A stretch of DNA of 10,981 bases from Geobacteraceae bacterium (GTDB lineage: Bacteria; Desulfobacterota; Desulfuromonadia; Geobacterales; Geobacteraceae): contig JAAZOO010000316.1 in NCBI GenBank assembly GCA_012797715.1, positions 1 to 10,981 on the forward strand, in the 5' to 3' direction. This document shows positions 6,833-10,981 of the stretch, piece by piece (the first letter of the stretch is position 1; each line of letters starts with the position of its first letter). Under the pieces are notes generated by a model. The model was not told the DNA's origin. It made no database searches and saw only the letters and a program-made list of their open reading frames with translations. Position numbers and translations under genes: made by a program.

Positions 6833-7951
6833 ATGGATGACAAGTGGAGTTTTCTCACCGAAGAAATCGGCGTGCCTGGTCCGCACCACCACACACATCC
6901 CTGCAGCGCTTCGGTAGCGGACAGAACCTCATGCCTCCGGCCAACCGGATGCGATGTCTGGCGTCGTCTCAACACGACCCAGGAACTTGCGCGTATGGGC
7001 GACTGGGAGTACGTGGTTGCGACGGGGAAGTGCCGCTGGTCCCGTAACATTTTCAGGTTGCTGGGAAGAACGCCGTCGTCGGGAAATCTCACTTTTGAGG
7101 AGTTTCTCTTCACCTACGTCCCTGACGATGCGATACGGCTTCAAAAAGCGCTCGATTCGTCGATCCGGGAAAACAAGCGCCGGGAGATCGAAGCTTCCGC
7201 AAAACTCATCAATGGTCAAGACGCCCGGCATCGGCTCATCTTCGTTCCCATCGCCGACCGCACCGGTGTCGTTTCATGCCTGAACGGCTATCTTCAGGAC
7301 ATATCCCCCATCCCGCCGGAACCGCCATCCGACACGGCCGAGAAACATGGTGTGCGGTTCGTCGCGGTAAACACGAGCGATGTGGTCTTCCGCATCTCAC
7401 TTCCCGAAGGCGTCTTTGATTTCATAAGCGCAGCTGTCCGGGACGTAACGGGGCACCCTCCCTTGGAGTGGTACCGGAATCCCCTTCTGATTCGTCACAT
7501 CCTTCACCCCGGTTGGCGGGGAAAATTCGACAGGGAATTCAAAAAAGTTCTCCGCGGCAAGTCAGAAAATTGCCATATCTTCCCCATCCTCCACACTTCG
7601 GGAGCAACCCGCTGGATCCAGATGCGCACGACCCTGCTCCGCGACCCGCAGGGCACCCTGCGTGCCATCGAAGGAATCGCAACGGACATCACGGAGAGAA
7701 AACGGCAAGAAGGGGAACGTAAGAGGCTCATCCGGCAGCTTCGAAGAGCCTTGTCCGAGGTGAAGACGCTGAGCGGCCTTCTTCCCATCTGCAGCCACTG
7801 CAAGAAAGTTCGCGATGACAGGGGCTACTGGCAACAGATTGATGCATTCATTACGGAACACAGTGATCTCTTTTTCTCCCACGGGCTGTGCCCCGACTGC
7901 CTTGCCCGGCACTATCCGGAATACACCGCCCGTCGTCCGCCGGAAAAATAA
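6833..7951 (+). CDS. PAS-PAS sensor protein with C-terminal Cys4 module, no catalytic output domain
   Basis: The product has 372 residues and no signal peptide or membrane segment, so it is probably cytosolic. Residues about 46-158 form a divergent PAS domain (ARMGDWEYVVATGKCRWS, then NGYLQDIS). Residues about 172-290 form a second, typical PAS ending IEGIATDITERKRQE. A short helix (288-312) leads to LSGLLPICSHCKKVRDDRGYW and HGLCPDCLARHYPEY, which place C320, C323, H350, C353 and C356 as a possible metal site. This end module recurs on PAS and receiver proteins of Deltaproteobacteria (established by recall; its function is unknown to me). There is no HisKA, GGDEF, EAL or HTH domain. The start is the ATG at 6833 with AAGGA seven bases upstream; a TTG at 6818 is in frame but lacks an SD. 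The N-terminal 45 residues, with HHHTH, are unlike PAS. It likely signals by protein contact. Confidence 0.88.
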   Translation: MDDKWSFLTEEIGVPGPHHHTHPCSASVADRTSCLRPTGCDVWRRLNTTQELARMGDWEYVVATGKCRWSRNIFRLLGRTPSSGNLTFEEFLFTYVPDDAIRLQKALDSSIRENKRREIEASAKLINGQDARHRLIFVPIADRTGVVSCLNGYLQDISPIPPEPPSDTAEKHGVRFVAVNTSDVVFRISLPEGVFDFISAAVRDVTGHPPLEWYRNPLLIRHILHPGWRGKFDREFKKVLRGKSENCHIFPILHTSGATRWIQMRTTLLRDPQGTLRAIEGIATDITERKRQEGERKRLIRQLRRALSEVKTLSGLLPICSHCKKVRDDRGYWQQIDAFITEHSDLFFSHGLCPDCLARHYPEYTARRPPEK

Positions 7952-8051
7952 GGACCGACAGCCGCGGCACGTATCCCACCCACTTGCGTAGTTCGGCCAT
8001 GGCTCGGTCCGCCTCCCGGAGACTCTGTTCGTTGACAATCCCCCTGCGGGC

Positions 8052-8164
8052 GAGAACCGCGCCTATCATGCCTGCGTCCAGGAGTATCCTGCCGTTGGCG
8101 AGAAAGGCGAGAGGTTGAATCCGGGCATCTCTGCCCCGGAACAGCCCAGCACGCGGACATTCAC
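8052..8164 (-). pseudogene. Remnant of a class II cyclic-nucleotide phosphodiesterase-like MBL-fold gene
   Basis: A GTG at 8164, preceded by GAGGG six bases upstream and 12 nt after the permease stop, opens a frame reading VNVRVLGCSGAEMPGFNLSP. The similarity then continues one frame over as FLANGRILLDAGMIGAVL. Together these match the start of class II 3',5'-cyclic-nucleotide phosphodiesterases (xxVLGCxGxExPGxxxxxFLxxxxLLLDAGTIxxVL). The join near 8102-8106 needs one missing base. Past 8052 no family similarity remains; the shifted frame stays open to 7851 (VNEQSLREADRAMAELRKWV), running antisense into the PAS gene. The metal-binding HxHxDH motif that should come next is absent, so the fragment cannot be an active enzyme. 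It looks like a deletion remnant, probably once co-transcribed with the permease. A sequencing error could explain the shift but not the truncation. Confidence 0.6.
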
Positions 8165-8176
8165 AGATTTCCCTCT

Positions 8177-9166
8177 TCATATCAGGTTCTTTATCTTCAT
8201 CTCCGCCTTGAGCCAGGCATATGCAACCGGCGCGGCGACAAGGCCGGCTACACCGAAAAATGCCTCTAGAGCCAGCATGGCGCACAGCAGCTCCCATGCG
8301 CGCGCATGCACCTCTCCTCCAACAATCCGGGCGTTCGTAAAATACTCCAGCTTGTGGATGGCGACAAGAAAGAGGAGGGAGGCAAGGGCCACCCCCGGCG
8401 AGATGCCGAGGCTTATCAGCACGATGGCCGTATTGGAAATAAGGTTTCCGACAACGGGAAGGAGCCCGGCAACAAAGGTGAGAGGGAGAATGACAGTAAG
8501 GAGCGGCATGGAAATGCCGCACAGGAGCAGAACAACGATAAGGTACAGTGCCGTAAGGAGTGTATTGAGGACGGAAATCTTGACCTGGGCGAACACCACC
8601 TTGTCAAAGGCATGGGAGAGCGCTTGGGACCGTGCGTAAAGCGCCGCGGTAAGGGGGGGCCATGTGGAGCTGTCGCTGAATTGATGGAGAGCCGTGAGTC
8701 CGCCGATCACCATTCCGAAGAGGATGTGGACGAATGTCTTTGCCCCTGCAATCCCCACTGACGATATTTTCTGGCCGTGTTCGCGCATCATTCCGGCAAT
8801 CTGCGCATGCAGCTCATCCACCGTGGCGGGCAGATACCCTGCAATGGTCGGGGGAACCGCTCGACGCAGACGTTCTAACGTTTCGGCGGCCGCATCCAGG
8901 AGCGCACCCATGCCGCCGTTACCGTTCAGAAACGACCAGAGGCCAAGTAGGGAACCGATGAGACCCAGAATGACCAGAACGGCCAGCGCAGCCAAGGCGA
9001 TCTCATGGGCCCAGCCGCTCCAGTTCCGCGGCAGCCGCCGCGCAAGCTTGACGGTCAGAACGTGAACGGCCAGCCCGGCAAATACCGCCGGAAGCAGATG
9101 GAAGCGAAGCACCAGAAAGAAGGAAACACCGGAGAGAATGTAACTGGCGATAACCGGTCCGGGCAT
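8177..9166 (-). CDS. AI-2E family transporter (PerM/YdiK, UPF0118)
   Basis: This is a 329-residue polytopic membrane protein of normal family length. Hydrophobic segments occur near the N-terminus (residues about 5-42), at about 52-80, and in several helices in the C-terminal half. A central soluble-looking stretch (about 85-140; LERLRRAVPPTIAGYLPATVD) separates them, the layout of the AI-2E/PerM family. The PVVGNLISNTAIVLISL and LLFLVAIHKLEYF regions fit the conserved C-terminal part. Members are variously reported as exporters or Na+/H+ antiporters, so the substrate here is unknown. The start is the ATG at 9166, with GGAGG eight bases upstream; an upstream frame to 9211 adds 15 residues but has no SD, and the ATG at 9172 is too close to the SD. 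Downstream by 12 nt lies the phosphodiesterase remnant. The preceding 154-bp gap shows no clear promoter or terminator. Confidence 0.9.
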   Translation of the reverse strand: MPGPVIASYILSGVSFFLVLRFHLLPAVFAGLAVHVLTVKLARRLPRNWSGWAHEIALAALAVLVILGLIGSLLGLWSFLNGNGGMGALLDAAAETLERLRRAVPPTIAGYLPATVDELHAQIAGMMREHGQKISSVGIAGAKTFVHILFGMVIGGLTALHQFSDSSTWPPLTAALYARSQALSHAFDKVVFAQVKISVLNTLLTALYLIVVLLLCGISMPLLTVILPLTFVAGLLPVVGNLISNTAIVLISLGISPGVALASLLFLVAIHKLEYFTNARIVGGEVHARAWELLCAMLALEAFFGVAGLVAAPVAYAWLKAEMKIKNLI

Positions 9167-9320
9167 TAGCATGCCCTCCGACAGCAAAACGGCATTTGGG
9201 AGGGAATACAATCATTTCGTTTCACTTCGGCATCCTCATACTCTATTCATCCGGAAGTACCCACGGATTCGGCAGGTGACACAACCCTTGGCCCCGCCTG
9301 GTCGATCCCGCCTCCCCGTT

Positions 9321-9698
9321 TCAGGTTACATCCTCTTCACCCGCGGCATACACGGCCAAACTTCTCCGTACCAGAGCCTTCACATCCGCATTCGTTTTCA
9401 CCGTCTTCTCGCAGATCGAACGGACCAGTTCCGCCTTGTCCATGGGATGAATCTCCATTCGGTTAAGGTCAAGCCAGGTTTCCACTTGGAAGATCACTTT
9501 CTCGAGCCGGTCCAGATCCACAAGCACCGCATCTTCGTCAGCCAGCGGCTCCTCACCGCCGGACAGGAGTTCTGCGCACAGGTGGCGCACCAGTGCGGCC
9601 TTTCCCGAAGGGGGGAGATCGATGCGTTTGGCCGCAAGCGAGGCAGTCACCTGTTCGACCAGCTCCGTGCTAATTTTGTCCTTTTCCCGGCTTTTCAC
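9321..9698 (-). CDS. Unrecognised 125-residue protein with an internal duplication
   Basis: I do not recognise this protein. It is charged, probably helical, soluble, and has no signal peptide. Residues 16-45 and 71-100 align without a gap at an offset of 55, sharing Q, V, L, R, P, K, A, L, V, R and C; the cores are PPSGKAALVRHLCAEL and HPMDKAELVRSICEKT. A third partial echo, DVKALVRRSL, lies at about 106-114. It looks like a short repeat module, possibly for protein binding. The start is the GTG at 9698 with GGAGG eight bases upstream. The frame remains open 5' to 10010 but that part covers repeat copy B and the neighbouring gene in the wrong frame, so it is not believed. It lies between the permease and the 66-residue GPERR protein on the same strand, 154 bp and 221 bp away, and may or may not share their transcript. 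Coding is supported by the SD and the duplication. Confidence 0.75.
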   Translation of the reverse strand: MKSREKDKISTELVEQVTASLAAKRIDLPPSGKAALVRHLCAELLSGGEEPLADEDAVLVDLDRLEKVIFQVETWLDLNRMEIHPMDKAELVRSICEKTVKTNADVKALVRRSLAVYAAGEEDVT

Positions 9699-9748
9699 GT
9701 ATTCATCCTCCTGACTCCATGGCATGACGGGAACGTTCGAGTATCCAA

Positions 9749-9912
9749 CCGGAAACTCCGGATGTGGCACGATTGGTTTCCAATCCGGAAATGAGAAATT
9801 TTCGGCCTGGCAAGGAAATGGTGGAGGTTGCGCGGAGGCGCACATCGGTTTGCCGCGCACGCAACCCTGAAGATTGACGCCGCCAGGGCGGAAAAGGACC
9901 GTTTCCGGATGG
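9749..9912 (+). repeat. Interspersed intergenic repeat, copy B (164 bp)
   Basis: This is the second copy of the repeat at 4845-5006, same orientation, about 84% identical by hand alignment. Copy B has better terminal inverted repeats (CCAACCGGAAAC at the left, GTTTCCGGATGG at the right). Its inner stem is also stronger: GTTGCGCGG against CCGCGCACGCAAC at about 9827-9866. It occupies most of the 221-bp gap between the two small minus-strand genes, only 7 bp from the stop of the 66-residue gene. The gap contains nothing else I can support. The hairpins could act on the mRNA if the two genes share a transcript. Confidence 0.85.
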
Positions 9913-9919
9913 TAACGAT

Positions 9920-10120
9920 CTACGCCTCCCGTCCCCTCCTCTCCGGTCCGCTGTATTTTGCGCTCGTGCCGTTCTGTCCCCGCAGGGGACCGTGGGGGAT
10001 ACGCACCCACCCATCGGAGCGGCGAAATCCGATAATCATCCGGGAACGGATCAATTCATCCAGGCGTTCCGGATCAACAAAGTCGAATTCTCCGTCTATA
10101 TATTGAACAGGTATTCGCAT
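9920..10120 (-). CDS. Small conserved protein of the GPERR (GSU3473-like) type
   Basis: The 66-residue product reads MRIPVQYIDGEFDFVD, then LDELIRSRMIIGFRRSDGWV, then IPHGPLR, and ends YSGPERRGREA. This layout, a short strand-rich N-terminus, an LDELI.S..I..FRRS.GWV core, and a terminal GPERR motif, matches small proteins I recall from Geobacter and relatives. The family has no established function known to me. The start is the ATG at 10120 with GGAGAGGAG seven bases upstream; the frame extends to 10174 without a better start. The protein has no membrane segment. It is the first minus-strand gene after the divergent spacer with the helicase gene, so its promoter should lie in 10121-10250. The family name is from memory and unverified. 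Confidence 0.8.
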   Translation of the reverse strand: MRIPVQYIDGEFDFVDPERLDELIRSRMIIGFRRSDGWVRIPHGPLRGQNGTSAKYSGPERRGREA

Positions 10121-10221
10121 GAGCGATCTCCTCTCCTTTCCCTCGATTCTAGGTTTCACCCATGTGCCACACACAGGTACTGTGCCAGATGAGGATCGGA
10201 CCTGGCAATAATTTCATTCAC

Positions 10222-10241
10222 TTCCACCATTTCAGGTGGAA
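10222..10241. promoter_or_regulatory. 20-bp inverted repeat, possible operator or hairpin
   Basis: TTCCACC-ATTTCA-GGTGGAA is a perfect 7-bp inverted repeat with a 6-bp centre, placed between the divergent GPERR-protein and helicase genes, about 100 bp upstream of the former's start. It is followed by AAAA on the plus strand, not T, and the T-run on the minus strand precedes the stem, so it is not a terminator on either strand. A dimeric repressor site is possible; no regulator gene is nearby. Confidence 0.4.
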
Positions 10242-10277
10242 AAATCACTACACACTGTCATTGAATACACATTTTAC

Positions 10278-10306
10278 TTGCAATCCTATGGGACATTGTC
10301 TATTTT
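10278..10306 (+). promoter_or_regulatory. Possible sigma-70 promoter for the helicase gene
   Basis: TTGCAA (10278-10283) and TATTTT (10301-10306) are 17 bp apart, each matching the consensus at 4 of 6 positions, in an AT-rich patch. It would give a leader of about 370 nt. The distance to the gene is large, so a nearer promoter that I cannot pick out is equally possible. Confidence 0.25.
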
Positions 10307-10603
10307 TACAAATTCAGCCTATCGGCCCGGCAGATTTCCTGATGCTTCTCTTTCTGCCGGTACAGACCTCCTTTTGTTTCATCGATCACTAACCCCCCCT
10401 GCTTTCAGTCATAAACTCCTGAAATCGCAGCAGCACGAACGGTTGGCGACGATGCATACTGTCGGTCACCACGTGCTGCCGCCGTCCTCCCTGTGGGCCA
10501 TACGTTTGTCCCCGCGGCTTCGGCATACACTCTCTTGCCCGTTGGGCCTGCGCAACTGCTTTTCATCCGCGGTGTTGCCTGCATACGGTGGTCCCGCATC
10601 ATG

Positions 10604-10615
10604 TGGTCATGACCA
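10604..10615. repeat. 12-bp perfect palindrome upstream of the helicase gene
   Basis: TGGTCATGACCA reads the same on both strands and lies 66 bp before the helicase ATG, extended by one G-T pair on the outside. It could be a binding site for a dimeric protein near the promoter or leader. A palindrome this short can also arise by chance in a 10-kb window. Confidence 0.3.
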
Positions 10616-10681
10616 TCGTTTTTCGGCGAAACGCACGATAGCGCTGTCCGTTTGCACACGGCTCACAGTAAAGGATTTACC

Positions 10682-10981
10682 ATGTCTTTTGCGGAACTCC
10701 ACCTGCACCCATCGATTCTCAAGGCCATCGAAGCCCGAGGATACTCAAACCCAACACCGATCCAGAAGCAGGCCATCCCCGTGGCCATGGCAGGCCATGA
10801 CCTGCTGGCCACTGCCCAGACCGGCACCGGCAAGACCGCCGCCTTCGTCCTGCCCGCGCTCCAGCGCCTGCACTCACCGCCCGTCGCGTACGGACGCGGA
10901 CCGAGGATGCTGATCCTCACCCCGACACGGGAACTGGCAACACAAATTGCCGACTCCATCCGCGCCTACGGCGCGTTCATG
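10682..10981 (+). CDS. rhlE: RhlE-type DEAD-box ATP-dependent RNA helicase, N-terminal part (cut by window edge)
   Basis: The first 100 codons are present and the frame is open to the window end. MSFAELHLHPSILKAIEARG opens the protein as in RhlE. The Q motif is GYSNPTPIQKQAIP, motif I (Walker A) is AQTGTGKT, and motif Ia is PTRELA. The DEAD box and the second RecA-like domain lie beyond the edge. These enzymes unwind RNA duplexes in ribosome assembly and RNA decay and are often induced in the cold. The ATG at 10682 follows AAGGA with about seven bases spacing. Assignment to the RhlE subgroup rests on the short N-terminus and on LLATAQTGTGKTAAFVLPALQ, so CsdA/DeaD or SrmB cannot be fully excluded. 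Codons are strongly C/G-ending, as expected of a well expressed native gene. Confidence 0.95.
   Translation, partial: MSFAELHLHPSILKAIEARGYSNPTPIQKQAIPVAMAGHDLLATAQTGTGKTAAFVLPALQRLHSPPVAYGRGPRMLILTPTRELATQIADSIRAYGAFM

Larger units (their letters stand above)
10121..10681. other. Divergent spacer and probable leader of the DEAD-box helicase gene
   Basis: No gene is supported in these 561 bp. Bases about 10200-10390 are AT-rich and contain a 20-bp inverted repeat and a possible plus-strand promoter. Bases about 10430-10680 are GC-rich with several short inverted repeats. A transcript from the possible promoter would have a leader of about 370 nt before the helicase ATG. Long leaders precede some cold-regulated helicase genes, so post-transcriptional control is conceivable but only inferred. 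A plus-strand open frame from 10236 through 10913 is out of frame with the helicase and has no family resemblance. Confidence 0.5.

Noticed and set aside
8165..8522. Minus-strand open frame reading upstream of the phosphodiesterase remnant
   Set aside because: That part is out of frame within the permease; only the portion after the permease stop shows family similarity.
9762..9780. TGGCAC-GATTG-GTTT in repeat copy B as a sigma-54 promoter
   Set aside because: The GC-type -12 element is absent and copy A does not keep the TGGCAC.
10155..10200. Two TGGCAC strings on the minus strand suggesting a sigma-54 promoter for the 66-residue gene
   Set aside because: Neither is followed by a TTGC-like element at the right spacing.
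10236..10913. 225-codon plus-strand open frame running into the helicase gene
   Set aside because: It is out of frame with the helicase, has low-complexity Ser/Pro/Arg content, and lacks a family match or SD.

Overview
The window looks like a chromosomal segment of a Gram-negative bacterium, most likely a member of the former Deltaproteobacteria (Desulfobacterota; Syntrophus- or Geobacter-like). This placement is inferred from three things. The first is the gene order pgpH - ybeY - diacylglycerol kinase/PAP2 - corC - lnt. The second is a PAS protein ending in the LSGLLPIC..CKK / HG.CP.C module. The third is a 66-residue protein ending in GPERR, a type I associate with Geobacter relatives. Lnt implies an outer membrane and lipoproteins. 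No phage, plasmid, transposase, CRISPR array, rRNA or tRNA gene was seen.

Region 1 (1-4780, minus strand) is one tightly packed transcription unit read right to left. It encodes a 7TM-HD phosphodiesterase (PgpH family, c-di-AMP hydrolysis), the YbeY endoribonuclease, an integral-membrane DgkA-like kinase fused to a PAP2-type phosphatase, a soluble CorC-type CBS protein, and the N-terminus of Lnt, which runs off the left edge. Genes overlap or abut: a 104-nt overlap, a TAGGTG junction, a 30-nt gap and a TAGTG overlap. The theme is envelope lipid and lipoprotein maintenance coupled to RNA quality control and second-messenger turnover.

Region 2 (4781-6832) is the divergent spacer between pgpH and enolase, a complete eno gene with a good promoter and Shine-Dalgarno (SD) site, and then a 3' spacer with a nested palindrome and a strong terminator. 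The pgpH/eno spacer carries a ~162-bp repeat. A second copy (~84% identical, same orientation) lies at 9749-9912.

Region 3 (6833-8164) is a plus-strand PAS-PAS sensor with no catalytic output domain. It faces a minus-strand remnant of a metallo-beta-lactamase-fold cyclic-nucleotide phosphodiesterase, broken by a frameshift and cut off before its metal-binding motif.

Region 4 (8177-10120, minus strand) holds an AI-2E/PerM-family permease, an unrecognised 125-residue protein built from an internal duplication, repeat copy B, and the small GPERR protein.

Region 5 (10121-10981) is a 561-bp divergent spacer containing an inverted repeat, a possible promoter and a long possible leader, followed by the first 100 codons of an RhlE-type DEAD-box RNA helicase that continues past the right edge.

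No clearly new multi-gene system is visible. The most interesting items are the interspersed repeat, the PDE remnant, the duplicated 125-residue protein and the PAS protein without an output domain.
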